From: Serratia silvae
GTDB taxonomy: Bacteria > Pseudomonadota > Gammaproteobacteria > Enterobacterales > Enterobacteriaceae
Direction of reading: 5' to 3'
Assembly: GCF_023282985.1 (NCBI RefSeq)
Contig: NZ_JAGQDC010000009.1
Coordinates: forward strand, 119,535 to 183,534
Length of the DNA stretch: 64,000 bases
A program made the translations under genes and the position numbers. Under the pieces are notes generated by a model. It had not been told where the DNA came from and made no database searches. It worked only from the letters and a program-made list of their open reading frames with translations. Positions within the stretch are counted from its first letter, which is position 1. Every line of letters starts with the position of its first letter. Of the stretch, positions 27,872 through 38,003 are shown one piece after another.

Positions 27872-28570
27872 ATGTCTTCTGCAGAAAACCAGCCGGTAAG
27901 CCCTGTTAAACGGGGTGAACAAGCCCGCCAACAGCTGCTCGCCGCCGCCATTGAAGTGTTCGGCGAATATGGCATTTCGGGTGCTACCACGCGGCAAATC
28001 GCCCAGCGTGCCGGGCAGAACATCGCCGCCATCACCTATTATTTCAACTCGAAAGAGGGATTATATCTGGCGGTAGCCCAGTGGATTGCCGACTTTATCC
28101 AACAAAGCTTCCGCCCACTGAGCGAAGAGATCGAACGTTTCTACCTGCTGTCTGCGGAGCAACGCCAGCCAGAGCGCTATCTGTACCATCTCAAAAGCGG
28201 GTTGCTGGCCTTCAGCCAACTGATGACCCAGCCCCACACGCTCAACCTGAGCAAGATCATGTCTCGCGAACAGCTTTCGCCAACCGATGCCTACCCGCTG
28301 ATCCACCAGCAGGTGATAGCCCCGTTACATCACTTACTGTGTCGCCTGTTGGCGGGCTACACCGGCATCGATGAGCGCTCCACCAAAATCGTCTTGCATA
28401 CCCATGCGTTGATCGGTGAAGTGCTGGCATTCCGCGTTGGCCGTGAAACCCTGCTACGCCAGGCCGACTGGCATCAAATCGCGGCAGAAGAAGCCCAGCA
28501 GATTAGCGAGGTGCTGGCCGAACATATCGACATACTGGTTAGCGGGCTACGCCAGCGTTACGGCGCCTGA
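27872..28570 (+). CDS. cecR: TetR-family regulator CecR
   Basis: A 232-residue TetR-type repressor matching E. coli CecR (YbiH), which responds to cefoperazone and chloramphenicol sensitivity. The helix-turn-helix is in GISGATTRQIAQRAGQNIAA followed by ITYYFNSKEGLYLAV. The conserved block TLNLSKIMSREQLSPTDAYPL is typical. The start at 27872 is chosen over an earlier TTG. It is the first gene of the operon cecR-ybhG-ybhF-ybhS-ybhR and lies under its own operator. Confidence 0.92.
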   Translation: MSSAENQPVSPVKRGEQARQQLLAAAIEVFGEYGISGATTRQIAQRAGQNIAAITYYFNSKEGLYLAVAQWIADFIQQSFRPLSEEIERFYLLSAEQRQPERYLYHLKSGLLAFSQLMTQPHTLNLSKIMSREQLSPTDAYPLIHQQVIAPLHHLLCRLLAGYTGIDERSTKIVLHTHALIGEVLAFRVGRETLLRQADWHQIAAEEAQQISEVLAEHIDILVSGLRQRYGA

Positions 28571-28594
28571 CTTTCCGTCTTGGTAAGGAGTGTT

Positions 28595-29581
28595 ATGAAC
28601 AAGCAAAGAGTTGCCATTGTGGGTGTGGCGATCGTGCTAATCGCCGCTACGGCTTACGGTTTCTGGTCTTACCAACGCCAGCAGGATCGGCCACTGACGC
28701 TGTATGGCAATGTGGATATCCGCACGGTCAATCTGGGTTTCCGCGTTAATGGTCGGTTGGCCACGCTGGCAGTAGACGAAGGGGACAGCGTGCAACCCGG
28801 GCAGTTGCTGGGCAAACTGGACGATGCCCCTTACCAGAATGCGTTGCTACAGGCACAGGCCAACGTAGCCAGCGCCAAAGCCAAACTGGATTTATTGCAG
28901 GCAGGCTACCGCAACGAGGAGATCGCTCAGGTGCGATCTGAAGTTGCCCAACGGCAGTCGGCCTTCAGTTATGCCGACAGTTTCTTCCAGCGCCAACAGG
29001 GTCTATGGGCGAAAAAGGCCACCTCTGCCGATGCCCTGGAAGATGCACGCACCGCGCGTAATCAGGCGCAGGCTAATTTGCAGGCGTCGAAAGACAAACT
29101 GTCGCAATACCTGACCGGTAACCGCCCACAGGAAATCGAAGAAGCCAAGGCCAATCTGGCACAGGCCGAAGCGGCACTGGCGCAAGCCCAATTGGATTGG
29201 CATGACACCACCCTGCTCTCCCCTTCGGTTGGCACGGTCATGACGCGAGCCGTGGAGCCAGGCACCATGCTCAGCGCTGGCAGCACGGTATTTACCCTGT
29301 CGTTGACCCGCCCAGTGTGGGTTCGTGCCTACATTAATGAAACCAGCTTGGGCAACGCCACGCCGGGTACTGAAGTCTTGATAGAAACTGACAGCCGTCC
29401 TGGCAAGCCTTATCACGGCAAGATTGGCTTTGTTTCCCCCACTGCGGAATTCACCCCTAAAAGCGTAGAAACGCCGGATCTGCGTACCGATCTGGTCTAC
29501 CGCCTGCGGATCATCGTTAACGATGCCGACGATGCCTTGCGCCAGGGGATGCCGGTTACCGTCCATTTCACACAGCCGTAA
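28595..29581 (+). CDS. ybhG: HlyD-family membrane fusion protein YbhG
   Basis: A 328-residue periplasmic adaptor subunit. An N-terminal membrane anchor (residues 5-25, [18 protein letters not shown]) is followed by a biotinyl/lipoyl-like half ([19 protein letters not shown]), a coiled coil at about 75-190 and the second half with PSVGTVMTR. It links the YbhFSR ABC exporter to an outer-membrane channel, which is not encoded here. TAAGGAG precedes the ATG at 28595. 24 bases separate it from cecR. Confidence 0.92.
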   Translation: MNKQRVAIVGVAIVLIAATAYGFWSYQRQQDRPLTLYGNVDIRTVNLGFRVNGRLATLAVDEGDSVQPGQLLGKLDDAPYQNALLQAQANVASAKAKLDLLQAGYRNEEIAQVRSEVAQRQSAFSYADSFFQRQQGLWAKKATSADALEDARTARNQAQANLQASKDKLSQYLTGNRPQEIEEAKANLAQAEAALAQAQLDWHDTTLLSPSVGTVMTRAVEPGTMLSAGSTVFTLSLTRPVWVRAYINETSLGNATPGTEVLIETDSRPGKPYHGKIGFVSPTAEFTPKSVETPDLRTDLVYRLRIIVNDADDALRQGMPVTVHFTQP

Positions 29582-29590
29582 GGAACCGTG

Positions 29591-31327
29591 ATGGCACAGG
29601 CACATACGATTGAACTGGTGGCGTTGGAAAAACGCTTTCCATCACTCGATAAACCGGCGGTGGCCAGCCTGACGACCACATTACGCAGTGGCGCGGTGAC
29701 CGGGCTGGTTGGCCCCGATGGCGCAGGTAAAACCACCCTGTTGCGCATGTTGGCAGGTTTGCTACAACCCAGCAGCGGCAAGCTGACCGTCGCCGGGTTG
29801 GATCCGATCGCACAAGATCGCCAATTGCACGCCATTCTCGGTTACATGCCGCAAAAGTTCGGGCTGTATGAAGATCTGACGGTGATGGAGAATCTCACGC
29901 TATATGCCGATCTGCGCGGAGTCACCGGCGATCTGCGTAAGCAAACCTTTGAGCGATTGCTGACATTTACCGATCTGACCCGCTTTACCGAACGGCTGGC
30001 GGGCAAGCTTTCCGGCGGGATGAAGCAAAAGCTAGGGCTGGCCTGTACGCTGCTTGGCCAACCTCAGGTGTTGCTGCTGGATGAGCCCGGCGTCGGTGTC
30101 GATCCCATTTCACGTCGTGAACTGTGGCGAATGGTGCATGAGCTGGCCAACGACGGCATGCTGATCCTGTGGAGCACCTCCTATCTTGACGAAGCCGAGC
30201 AGTGCCGCGAAGTGCTGCTGATGAACGAAGGCGAGCTGCTATTCAGCGGTGCGCCACAGGATCTTACCCAGCGCATGGCGGGACGCACCATCCTGCTCGA
30301 TACCTCAGCCGGTAGCCACCGATCGCTGTTGCAACGGGCGATCTGTTTACCAGCGGTTAGCGACGGGGTGATCCAGGGAAAATATCTGCGGCTGATCCTC
30401 AAGTCGGATGAAGATCATCAGCAAGTATTGCGGGATCTGGATCTGCCACAGGCAGAATTAACCGAGGCCGAACCGCGTTTTGAGGATGCGTTTATCGATC
30501 TGCTAGGCGGCGGCCCAAGCAGCAAATCCGCCCTGGCCGAGATCATGCCCACGGTAACGGGCGACAGCTCGGAAACGGTGATCGAAGCACAAGAGTTGAC
30601 CAAAAAATTCGGCGACTTTGCGGCCACTGACCATGTGGATTTCAAAGTGCAACGCGGCGAGATCTTTGGCCTGCTTGGCCCCAACGGCGCGGGCAAATCC
30701 ACCACCTTCAAGATGATGTGTGGCCTGCTGGTGCCTAGCGATGGCAAAGCGCTGGTGCTGGGGATGGATCTAAAAACCAGCTCGGGCAAGGCACGCCAGC
30801 ATCTGGGCTATATGGCACAGAAATTTTCGCTGTATGGCAACCTGACGGTGGCGCAGAACCTGAAGTTTTTCTCCGGCGTTTATGGGCTGAGCGGCAAGAG
30901 CCAGCGCGATAAAATCGACGAGATGTCGCGCGCCTTCAACTTCGCCCCGATCCTCAACCAAACGCCGGATTCGCTACCGCTCGGTTTCAAACAGCGGTTG
31001 GCGCTGGCCTGTGCACTGATGCATGAGCCAGATATTCTGTTTCTTGATGAGCCTACTTCGGGCGTGGATCCCCTAACCCGGCGCGAGTTCTGGCTGCACA
31101 TCAACGGCATGGTAGATAAAGGCGTGACGGTGATGGTCACCACCCACTTTATGGATGAGGCGGAATACTGCGATCGTATCGGCCTAGTGTATCGCGGCAA
31201 AATCATCGCCGCTGGTACGCCGGACGATCTCAAGCAGCAGGTAGCCAGCGAGCAAAATCCCAACCCTTCGATGGAGCAGGCGTTTATCGAACTGGTGCAG
31301 AGCTACGATCGGGAGGAGGCAGCATGA
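29591..31327 (+). CDS. ybhF: ABC exporter ATP-binding protein YbhF (two nucleotide-binding domains)
   Basis: A 578-residue protein with two fused ATPase domains. Walker A motifs are GPDGAGKTT (about residue 38) and GPNGAGKST (about 360); signatures are LSGGMKQKL and LGFKQRL (the second degenerate); Walker B motifs are LLLDEPGVG and LFLDEPTSG. It powers the YbhS/YbhR permease pair for export of drugs and cations. The ybhG stop codon TAA is part of its TAAGGA ribosome site. It overlaps ybhS by four bases. Confidence 0.93.
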   Translation: MAQAHTIELVALEKRFPSLDKPAVASLTTTLRSGAVTGLVGPDGAGKTTLLRMLAGLLQPSSGKLTVAGLDPIAQDRQLHAILGYMPQKFGLYEDLTVMENLTLYADLRGVTGDLRKQTFERLLTFTDLTRFTERLAGKLSGGMKQKLGLACTLLGQPQVLLLDEPGVGVDPISRRELWRMVHELANDGMLILWSTSYLDEAEQCREVLLMNEGELLFSGAPQDLTQRMAGRTILLDTSAGSHRSLLQRAICLPAVSDGVIQGKYLRLILKSDEDHQQVLRDLDLPQAELTEAEPRFEDAFIDLLGGGPSSKSALAEIMPTVTGDSSETVIEAQELTKKFGDFAATDHVDFKVQRGEIFGLLGPNGAGKSTTFKMMCGLLVPSDGKALVLGMDLKTSSGKARQHLGYMAQKFSLYGNLTVAQNLKFFSGVYGLSGKSQRDKIDEMSRAFNFAPILNQTPDSLPLGFKQRLALACALMHEPDILFLDEPTSGVDPLTRREFWLHINGMVDKGVTVMVTTHFMDEAEYCDRIGLVYRGKIIAAGTPDDLKQQVASEQNPNPSMEQAFIELVQSYDREEAA

Positions 31328-32460
31328 GCAGCGACAACGGCTTTTCCTGGCGGCGGCTGCGGGCGCTGTGCCTGAAAGAGACCCGGCAGATCCTACGCGA
31401 TCCCAGCAGCGGATTGATCGCCTTCGTCATTCCACTGATGCTGCTGTTTATCTTTGGCTACGGCATCAACCTGGATTCCAGCAAGCTGCGGCTGGGGATC
31501 CTGATGGAGCAACAAAGCGAAGAGGCACGAGATCTGGCCAATGCCTTTATCGGCTCACCCTATATTGAACCGACCGTCAGCGATAACCGCCAACAACTGA
31601 TCCAGATGATGCAGGCTGGCAGCATTCGCGGCCTGGTGGTGATCCCCAATGATTTTGCCGAGCATCTGGCACGGCCCAACGACCGCGCTCCGTTGCAGGT
31701 CATTACCGACGGCAGCGAGCCCAATACCGCCAACTTTGTGCAAGGCTATACCCAAGGGATCTGGCAAATCTGGCAGCAACAGCGTGCCACCGATCTGGGG
31801 CGTGATGACAAACCGCTGATTGACGTCCAGATGCGCTACTGGTTTAACCCGGCGGCCATCAGCCAGCACTTTATTATTCCGGGGGCCATCACCATTATCA
31901 TGACGGTGATCGGTGCCATTCTGACCTCGTTGGTGATCGCCCGCGAATGGGAGCGTGGCACCATGGAGGCACTGCTTTCCACTCAGGTAACGCGCAGTGA
32001 GCTGCTGCTGTCCAAACTGGTGCCGTACTATTTCCTGGGCATGATCGCCATGGTGCTGTGTATGGTGGTTTCGGTGTTTGTGCTCGGCGTGCCCTACCGG
32101 GGGTCTTTGTTGCTGCTGTTTGTGATCAGCAGCCTGTTCCTGGCCAGCACGCTCGGCATGGGGCTGTTGATCTCAACCATCACCCGGAACCAGTTTAATG
32201 CGGCGATGGTTGCCCTGAACGCCGCCTTTTTACCTTCAATTATGCTGTCTGGATTTATCTTCCAGATCGACAGCATGCCCGCCGTGGTACGTGCGGTGAC
32301 CTATATCATTCCGGCGCGCTACTTTGTCAGTACGCTGCAAACACTGTTCCTGGCGGGCAATATCGGCACCGTACTGGTGATTAACCTGTTGTTTTTGATC
32401 GCCTCGGCGGTGGTGTTTATCGGCCTGACGGCCTGGAAAACCCAGCGGCGGCTGGATTAA
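31324..32460 (+). CDS. ybhS: ABC exporter permease YbhS
   Basis: A 378-residue ABC-2 type permease: one N-terminal helix ([20 protein letters not shown]), a large periplasmic loop of about 140 residues and five further helices with the ABC-2 signature around [18 protein letters not shown]. It forms the membrane channel with YbhR. Its ATG overlaps the ybhF stop (ATGA) and ybhR starts nine bases after its stop, so the three are tightly coupled. Confidence 0.93.
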   Translation: MSSDNGFSWRRLRALCLKETRQILRDPSSGLIAFVIPLMLLFIFGYGINLDSSKLRLGILMEQQSEEARDLANAFIGSPYIEPTVSDNRQQLIQMMQAGSIRGLVVIPNDFAEHLARPNDRAPLQVITDGSEPNTANFVQGYTQGIWQIWQQQRATDLGRDDKPLIDVQMRYWFNPAAISQHFIIPGAITIIMTVIGAILTSLVIAREWERGTMEALLSTQVTRSELLLSKLVPYYFLGMIAMVLCMVVSVFVLGVPYRGSLLLLFVISSLFLASTLGMGLLISTITRNQFNAAMVALNAAFLPSIMLSGFIFQIDSMPAVVRAVTYIIPARYFVSTLQTLFLAGNIGTVLVINLLFLIASAVVFIGLTAWKTQRRLD

Positions 32461-32469
32461 GGGGATGCC

Positions 32470-33576
32470 ATGTTTCACCGTCTCTGGACGTTGATCGTTA
32501 AAGAAATGCAGTCGCTACTGCGCGATCCGCAGACCCGTGCGATCCTGATTATGCCGGTGTTGTTGCAGGTGGTGCTGTTCCCGTTTGCCGCCACGCTGGA
32601 AGTCACCAATGCCACCATCGCGGTGTACAGTGAGGACAGCGGCCAGCACTCCATTGAGCTGACTCAACGCCTTGCCAAGGCCAAAGCCTTTTCTCACGTG
32701 CTGTTGTTGCGTAGCCCGCAGGAGATTAGAACCACCATTGATAATCAGAAGGCGCTGCTGCTGGTCCGCTTCCCGGCCAACTTCTCACGGAATATCGCCA
32801 GCGGTAATACCGTGCCGTTGCAGCTGATCCTCGATGGCCGTAACTCCAACAGCGCGCAGATCGCCGCCAACTATGTGCAACAGATCGTGCAGGACTACCA
32901 GAATGCGCTGATTGGGCAGCGTACCAAGCCCAATAACAGCGAGCTGGTGGTGCGCAACTGGTATAACCCGAATCTGGATTACAAATGGTTCGTGGTGCCT
33001 TCGCTGATCGCGATGATCACCACCATCGGCGTATTGATCGTTACCTCACTTTCCGTCGCGCGTGAACGTGAGCAAGGTACGCTAGAGCAGTTGTTGGTTT
33101 CCCCTTTGACCACCTGGCAGATCTTTATTGGCAAAGCGGTACCGGCTCTGATCATTGCCACCTTTCAGGCTTCGATCGTGCTGTTTATCGGTATCTTTGC
33201 CTACCAGATCCCGTTTGCCGGTTCGTTGCTGCTGTTCTACGGCACTATGCTGGTTTACGGGCTGTCTTTGGTGGGCTTCGGGCTGCTGATTTCTTCGCTG
33301 TGCGCGACGCAGCAGCAGGCGTTTATCGGGGTGTTTGTGTTTATGATGCCGGCGATACTGCTTTCCGGCTATGTCTCGCCGGTGGAGAATATGCCGGTTT
33401 GGCTACAGCATCTCACCTGGGCCAACCCTATCCGCCACTTCACCGATATCACCAAGCAGATCTACCTCAAGGATGCCGGTTTCGGCATCATCTGGCACAG
33501 CCTGTGGCCACTGTTGGTGATTACCGCCACCACCGGTAGCGCGGCTTATGCCATGTTCAGACGGAAGATTGCCTGA
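32470..33576 (+). CDS. ybhR: ABC exporter permease YbhR
   Basis: A 368-residue ABC-2 type permease with the same layout as YbhS: first helix [21 protein letters not shown], a long periplasmic loop, then the signature [17 protein letters not shown] and five helices. Pairs with YbhS. It is the last gene of the operon, followed at once by a strong intrinsic terminator. In E. coli the genes ybhMNOPQ follow; they are absent here. Confidence 0.93.
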   Translation: MFHRLWTLIVKEMQSLLRDPQTRAILIMPVLLQVVLFPFAATLEVTNATIAVYSEDSGQHSIELTQRLAKAKAFSHVLLLRSPQEIRTTIDNQKALLLVRFPANFSRNIASGNTVPLQLILDGRNSNSAQIAANYVQQIVQDYQNALIGQRTKPNNSELVVRNWYNPNLDYKWFVVPSLIAMITTIGVLIVTSLSVAREREQGTLEQLLVSPLTTWQIFIGKAVPALIIATFQASIVLFIGIFAYQIPFAGSLLLFYGTMLVYGLSLVGFGLLISSLCATQQQAFIGVFVFMMPAILLSGYVSPVENMPVWLQHLTWANPIRHFTDITKQIYLKDAGFGIIWHSLWPLLVITATTGSAAYAMFRRKIA

Positions 33577-33588
33577 ATAGCAGACGTA

Positions 33589-33617
33589 AAAAAACCGACT
33601 GGTGAGGTCGGTTTTTT
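33589..33617 (+). terminator. Intrinsic terminator of the cecR-ybhGFSR operon
   Basis: AAAAAACCGAC pairs with GTCGGTTTTTT around a 7-nt loop, 13 bases after the ybhR stop, ending in a six-T run. Confidence 0.88.
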
Positions 33618-33803
33618 ACACTTCCTAGCATGAAACTAATGCCTCTAGCCAGAATGGAACGGTCTTTAACTAACGGTTAAATAATACGTTAAGAATGGTT
33701 TATTTTTCAATAAGATGAGAGAACGCTCGTAGACAGTACCCGCACTAAAAAGCTGTTCCATTAACCTTCTATATGGATAACTGAAAGAACAAAAGACTCC
33801 ACG

Positions 33804-34057
33804 ATACCCTATGGATTTCAAGTTGGCCGCTCTTGCGCATCCCTGCGCTCGCGGCATTCGTACATCCCTGTACAGCACAACTAGGCGCCTAGCTATCTCA
33901 TCCCCAGGAGCTTACTTTTAGTAAGTGACTGGGATGAGACAAATCTGTCGGGAACAGATTTGAACGCTGTGCACAGCGGCCCCGAAGGGGTGAGGCCCAG
34001 GGATGGACCGAATAGCTGTGCAGGTAACAACGCTGCGGCTTGAAAGACGACGGGTAT
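33804..34057. repeat. MITE-like repeat, about 254 bp, left of ybhL
   Basis: The left end reads ATACCCTATGGATTTCAAG and the right end, read inward, ATACCCGTCGTCTTTCAAG, forming imperfect terminal inverted repeats. The interior has GCGCATCCCTGCGC, GTACATCCCTGTAC and the block CATCCCCAGGAGCTTAC, which recurs inverted in the element right of ybhL. No transposase. The right end coincides with the first base of the ybhL stop codon. It occupies most of the 481-bp gap between ybhR and ybhL; the rest (33618-33803) holds nothing I recognise. Confidence 0.7.
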
Positions 34058-34764
34058 TAGCGGCGGTTGCCGAAAATGCGCAATAGCATCAGGAACAGGT
34101 TGATAAAGTCGAGATACAGCGTCAACGCACCAACGATGGCGTATTTGCGGAAGCTATCTTTATCATCGGCATTCAGTTGCTCACCCATGGCTTTCAGTTT
34201 CTGGGTGTCATATGCCGTCAGGCCAACAAACACCAGCACACCGATATAGGTGATTGCCCACATCAGCGCCGGGCTTTTCAGCCAGATGTTCACCAGTGAA
34301 GCCAGCACAATACCAATCAGCCCCATAAACAGCATGCTGCCGAAACCGCTCAAATCGCGTTTGGTGGTGTAGCCGTACAGGCTCATCGCACCGAACATAC
34401 CCGCAGTGACCACAAAGGTGCTGGCAATCGAGCTATAGGTGTAGGCAATAAAGATGCTTGAGAGCGTCAGCCCGGTTAGCGCCGAGTAGAGCATAAATAG
34501 CCCGGTCGCCACGGTGCCGCTCAGGCGGTTAACCATGCCAGAAATCACAAACACCAGGCCCAGTTGCAGGATAATCAACCCAAAGAAGGTGATTTGGCTA
34601 GAGAAAATAAAGTTGATGATCGCAGGCGTATGCGCTGCATACCAGGAAACAAATGCGGTCAACAGCAAGCCACAGGTCATCCAGCCATACACCTGCGCCA
34701 TATAAGCCTGAATGCCGCTGTTGGCACGTTCAACTATAGAACCATTACGTGGATATCGGTCCAT
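34057..34764 (-). CDS. ybhL: Bax inhibitor-1 family membrane protein YbhL
   Basis: A 235-residue protein with seven hydrophobic segments (BI-1/TMBIM family), beginning MDRYPRNGSIVERANSGIQAY as in E. coli YbhL. Family members act as pH-sensitive calcium leak channels in other bacteria; the role in enterobacteria is unclear. AAGGTAACCG precedes the ATG. In E. coli it sits directly beyond moaE, as here. It is bracketed by two inverted copies of the same repeat family, one of which supplies part of its stop codon. Confidence 0.92.
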   Translation of the reverse strand: MDRYPRNGSIVERANSGIQAYMAQVYGWMTCGLLLTAFVSWYAAHTPAIINFIFSSQITFFGLIILQLGLVFVISGMVNRLSGTVATGLFMLYSALTGLTLSSIFIAYTYSSIASTFVVTAGMFGAMSLYGYTTKRDLSGFGSMLFMGLIGIVLASLVNIWLKSPALMWAITYIGVLVFVGLTAYDTQKLKAMGEQLNADDKDSFRKYAIVGALTLYLDFINLFLMLLRIFGNRR

Positions 34765-34841
34765 GACGGTTACCTTTTACATGTGAGCCAAGTTTCGGGG
34801 AACTTCCCCTGCCAAATAGTAAGCGTATCACAGAAAACACC

Positions 34842-34966
34842 ATACCTGTCGCCTTTCAAGTTGTAACGTTGTTACCTGCACTTACTCACCCCAGTCACTT
34901 ACAAAAGTAAGCTCCTGGGGATGAGTTAGCTTGTCGCCTAGTTACAACTTGAAATTCACAAGGTAT
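34842..34966. repeat. MITE-like repeat, 125 bp, right of ybhL
   Basis: The ends read inward ATACCTGTCGCCTTTCAAGT and ATACCTTGTGAATTTCAAGT, both continuing TGTAAC, giving terminal inverted repeats with about 20 of 26 positions identical. The interior block CTTACaaaaGTAAGCTCCTGGGGATGAG is the inverted counterpart of the one at about 33900-33940. It lies between the ybhL start and moaE, so the ybhL promoter must cross or border it. Confidence 0.75.
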
Positions 34967-35014
34967 GCAATAAAGAACAAAGGTATTGATTTATTTCCGC
35001 TGTTGAGGCGAGAT

Positions 35015-35467
35015 TTACCAACGCTTGGCAGCTTGTTTATCCGTATCGCGAGCCTCTACCCAACGCTCCCCCTGTCCGGTCGCCTCACGTTTCCAGAAAG
35101 GGGCTCGGGTTTTCAGATAATCCATAATAAATTGTGCCGCCTCGAAGGCCATGCTGCGGTGTGCGCTGGTCACGCCGACAAACACAATTTCATCACCAGG
35201 AAATAAATCACCGATGCGATGGATCACCGTTGCCCGCTGCAATGGCCAACGGGAGCGAGCCTCTGCAACGATCTCTTCAAGGGCTTTTTCAGTCATGCCA
35301 GGGTAATGCTCCAACGACAAGGCGCTGACGTCATCCCCCAGATTGTGATTGCGTACCTTGCCAGTAAAGGTCACCACCGCGCCGTCATCGTCACACTGTG
35401 CCAGCCACTGGTACTCTTCACCTACGCTAAAGGTTTCCTGGCCAACGCGGATACGAGTATTTCCCAC
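35015..35467 (-). CDS. moaE: Molybdopterin synthase catalytic subunit
   Basis: A 150-residue MoaE that, with thiocarboxylated MoaD, adds sulfur to cyclic pyranopterin monophosphate to make molybdopterin. Conserved pieces include GAVVTFTGKVRNHN, the histidine-rich VIHRIGDL, and KREATGQGERWVEA with the active-site lysine region. It is the last gene of moaABCDE, starting two bases after moaD ends. Confidence 0.95.
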   Translation of the reverse strand: MGNTRIRVGQETFSVGEEYQWLAQCDDDGAVVTFTGKVRNHNLGDDVSALSLEHYPGMTEKALEEIVAEARSRWPLQRATVIHRIGDLFPGDEIVFVGVTSAHRSMAFEAAQFIMDYLKTRAPFWKREATGQGERWVEARDTDKQAAKRW

Positions 35468-35469
35468 TG

Positions 35470-35715
35470 TTAACCTCCAGTTACCGGTGGAAAAAAAGCG
35501 ACTTCATCACCTGCTTTCAACGGATGCTCTGCGGCTACCAGCGATTGGTTTACCGCCGTCAGCAATTTACCGGACTCCAGCGCCAGTGCCCAACGCTCGC
35601 CGCGTTCGCACAATGATTTACGCAGCTCTTCCACCGTAAGATATTGTGCCGGAAGGCTCAGCGTGCTGGTGCCAACCAGTTCACGCACCTGCGCGAAAAA
35701 CAAAATATTAATCAT
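35470..35715 (-). CDS. moaD: Molybdopterin synthase sulfur carrier subunit
   Basis: An 81-residue ubiquitin-fold sulfur carrier. It ends in VTGG, the C-terminal diglycine that is adenylated by MoeB and thiocarboxylated. The start is an ATG overlapping the moaC stop by four bases, indicating translational coupling and stoichiometric expression with MoaE. Confidence 0.95.
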   Translation of the reverse strand: MINILFFAQVRELVGTSTLSLPAQYLTVEELRKSLCERGERWALALESGKLLTAVNQSLVAAEHPLKAGDEVAFFPPVTGG

Positions 35716-36191
35716 GATCCCACCTTGAAATCACCGGACTTGCCGCCGCTTTTCGCCAGCAGCCGCACCGGGCCAATGACCATATCCTTCTGCACCGCTT
35801 TGCACATGTCGTAGATGGTGAGCGCGGCCACCGAAGCGGCGGTCAACGCCTCCATTTCTACCCCGGTTTTACCGGTCAAACGGCAGCAGGTTTCGATACG
35901 CACGCGGTTAAACGCCGGCTGCGCCTCAAGCTGTACTTCCACCTTGCTCAGCATCAACGGATGGCAAAGGGGGATCAGCTCCCAGGTGCGCTTCGCAGCC
36001 TGAATTCCGGCAATACGCGCCGTAGCAAATACGTCACCTTTATGGTGGCTGCCGTCGATAATCATCGCCAGTGTTGCCGCCTGCATTTCAACAAAGGCCT
36101 CGGCACGGGCTTCGCGTACCGTCTCCGCTTTGGCAGAGACATCGACCATATGGGCCTCGCCAGCGGCATTAATGTGGGTTAGCTGCGTCAT
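35712..36191 (-). CDS. moaC: Cyclic pyranopterin monophosphate synthase
   Basis: A 159-residue MoaC, converting the MoaA product 3',8-cyclo-GTP into cyclic pyranopterin monophosphate. The [12 protein letters not shown] block and the [20 protein letters not shown] block carry conserved active-site residues. It begins three bases after moaB ends. Confidence 0.95.
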   Translation of the reverse strand: MTQLTHINAAGEAHMVDVSAKAETVREARAEAFVEMQAATLAMIIDGSHHKGDVFATARIAGIQAAKRTWELIPLCHPLMLSKVEVQLEAQPAFNRVRIETCCRLTGKTGVEMEALTAASVAALTIYDMCKAVQKDMVIGPVRLLAKSGGKSGDFKVGS

Positions 36192-36194
36192 GAA

Positions 36195-36707
36195 TTATTT
36201 CTTTAAATGAGGTAAGAAGTTGCACGGGCGATGGCGCGCGTCCAACTGTTCTTCAATAATACGTTCCCATGCGGTACGACAAGCGCGGGTGGAACCCGGC
36301 ATCGCGAAGATCACCGTCTGGTTGGCAATACCGGCCACGGCGCGTGACTGGAGGGTCGCGGTGCCGATCTCTTCGTATGACACCATGCGGAACAGTTCGC
36401 CGAACCCTTCCACTTCGCGGTCAAACAGCGGCAATAGCGCTTCAGGCGTATTGTCCCCAGAGGTAAAGCCGGTGCCGCCGTTTATCAACACGGCCTGCAC
36501 ATCATCGCTGGCAATCCATGCGGAAACCTGCGCACGGATCTGATAAATATTGTCTTTGACCAGGGCGCGCGCCACCACCTGATGGCCAGTTTCCTGGGCG
36601 GCTTCTTGTAAATATTGCCCGGAGGTATCTTCCGCTTCAGTGCGGCGATCCGAAACGGTCAAAATGGCAATCTTTGCCGCAATAAATTCACTACTGGTTT
36701 GGCTCAT
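36195..36707 (-). CDS. moaB: MoaB, molybdopterin adenylyltransferase-family protein
   Basis: A 170-residue MoaB/Mog-fold protein. The motif INGGTGFTSGDNTPEAL binds molybdopterin and the AMPGSTRAC motif follows. In E. coli MoaB is not required for cofactor synthesis, Mog being the active adenylyltransferase, so its role is uncertain. Separated from moaA by 69 bases that contain a small CCTCTC/GAGAGG hairpin. Confidence 0.93.
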   Translation of the reverse strand: MSQTSSEFIAAKIAILTVSDRRTEAEDTSGQYLQEAAQETGHQVVARALVKDNIYQIRAQVSAWIASDDVQAVLINGGTGFTSGDNTPEALLPLFDREVEGFGELFRMVSYEEIGTATLQSRAVAGIANQTVIFAMPGSTRACRTAWERIIEEQLDARHRPCNFLPHLKK

Positions 36708-36776
36708 TGTGTGTTGTGCTCCTCATTGTCGAAAGCCCCCCTCTCCCAGAGGAAGAGAGGACCGATTTAGTGAAGG

Positions 36777-37760
36777 CTAGCCACCGATAAACGATAGGTT
36801 CTGCGTGAGGCCGCTATTGCCCTGATGCAGGAAGTGGGTCTGTTTTTTGGTTTGCAGCCCACTTTGAATGCGCATTTTCAGCTGTTCCAACTGGCCGTCA
36901 TCCGCTAGCAGATCGCGCAGAGTAATGCCTTGCTCACCAAACAGGCACAGATGCAGATTGCCAATGGCGGAAACCCGCAGGCGGTTGCAACTGGCACAGA
37001 AATCTTTTTCGTACGGCATGATCAGCCCTATCTCGCCCTGATAATCCGGATGGCTGAATACTTGCGCCGGGCCATCGCTGCGGCCGCGTACTTGGCGCTG
37101 CCAGCCCTGCTGCTCCAACTGCAGGCGGATCACTTCGCCAGACACATGGTGCTTACGGAACAGATCGCTGCCATCACCGGTTTCCATCAGTTCGATAAAC
37201 CGCAGTTGGATTGGCCGATCCTTGATCCAGTTAAGGAAGCTGCCCAGTTGCTGGTGATTGACATCACGCATCAGCACCGCATTCACCTTCACCTTGCTGT
37301 AACCGGCGGTAAAGGCGGCATCGATGCCCTCCATCACCTGACGGAATTTGTCCTGGCCGGTGATGGCATGAAACTGGCGTGCGTCAAGGCTGTCTACGCT
37401 GACGTTAATTGCCGTGAGGCCCGCATCGCGCCAGCTGGCCACATCACGCGCCAGACGGTAGCCGTTGGTAGTCACGGCCAGAGTACGGATCGCCGGGTTT
37501 TCGCGCACGGCGGCAATGATTTCGGTAAAATCGCGGCGTAAAGAAGGCTCACCGCCGGTCAGGCGTACCTTTTCGGTACCCAGCTCGGCAAAGGCACGGC
37601 TGACACGCCGAATTTCATCCAGAGAGAGGAAGGTCTTGGGACTGCCGCTCGGTTTATAGCCATCCGGCAGACAGTAGGTGCAACGAAAGTTACACACGTC
37701 GGTGATCGATAGACGCAAATAATAGAATTTGCGCTCAAAAGCATCAATGAGTTGCGGCAC
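36777..37760 (-). CDS. moaA: GTP 3',8-cyclase (radical SAM)
   Basis: A 327-residue radical SAM enzyme catalysing the first step of molybdenum cofactor synthesis. The N-terminal iron-sulfur motif is C23-C27-C30 ([10 protein letters not shown]); the C-terminal cluster uses CASCNRL and LHLCLFG; the protein ends in the required FIGG. I place the start at the GTG at 37760, where GGAAGG lies seven bases upstream and alignment with E. coli MoaA begins; the longer ORF would translate into the riboswitch. First gene of moaABCDE. Confidence 0.94.
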   Translation of the reverse strand: MPQLIDAFERKFYYLRLSITDVCNFRCTYCLPDGYKPSGSPKTFLSLDEIRRVSRAFAELGTEKVRLTGGEPSLRRDFTEIIAAVRENPAIRTLAVTTNGYRLARDVASWRDAGLTAINVSVDSLDARQFHAITGQDKFRQVMEGIDAAFTAGYSKVKVNAVLMRDVNHQQLGSFLNWIKDRPIQLRFIELMETGDGSDLFRKHHVSGEVIRLQLEQQGWQRQVRGRSDGPAQVFSHPDYQGEIGLIMPYEKDFCASCNRLRVSAIGNLHLCLFGEQGITLRDLLADDGQLEQLKMRIQSGLQTKKQTHFLHQGNSGLTQNLSFIGG

Positions 37761-37779
37761 CTGTAACACCTTCCAAATA

Positions 37780-37898
37780 CGGGAGATGCGAGCGTTTCCA
37801 CTCTGCACCCTGGTGGCTGACATCGCCACGGCCAGGATACCCTATTGCTCCAAAGAACAACGTAGGTACCAAGGCTAGGAGTTTTGATCCCATCCCCG
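37780..37898 (-). promoter_or_regulatory. Moco (molybdenum cofactor) riboswitch upstream of moaA
   Basis: On the minus strand the closing stem pairs CGGGGATG with CATC-T-CCCG. Inside are ACTCCTAGCCTTGG, a CCTGG..GTGGC/GCCAC..CAGG stem, and GAGTG-GAAA-CGCTC, a GNRA tetraloop hairpin, with CCTAG/GTATCC parts resembling a tetraloop receptor. This layout fits the Moco RNA motif known upstream of enterobacterial moaA. The 3' side of the closing stem ends six bases before the moaA ribosome site, suggesting control of translation. Confidence 0.78.
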
Positions 37899-37979
37899 CT
37901 ACCTCAAGTAGCCGGAACGAAACCGTGGTTTTCCAGATAATTCTAGCGCTAAACAACCGCGATAGCCAATGTGGATTTA

Positions 37980-38003
37980 CGCTATATAATTGTGTATACA
38001 ACG
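37980..38003. promoter_or_regulatory. ModE-binding site upstream of moaA
   Basis: CGCTATAT-8 bases-ATACAACG, a 24-bp 8+8+8 pattern like the E. coli modA ModE operator (CGTTATAT-N8-ACATAACG). It lies about 80 bp upstream of the riboswitch in the moaA/ybhK divergent region. A matching site is found at modA in this window. Confidence 0.72.

Noticed and set aside
27577..28035. Minus-strand ORF of 152 codons across the rhlE-cecR gap
   Set aside because: Antisense shadow of cecR and its operator; no family signal.
33666..33878. Minus-strand ORF of 70 codons before ybhL
   Set aside because: It runs into the MITE-like repeat and has no family resemblance.
33804..34966. Composite transposon carrying ybhL
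   Set aside because: No transposase, the repeats differ in length, and ybhL is in its normal syntenic place beside moaE.
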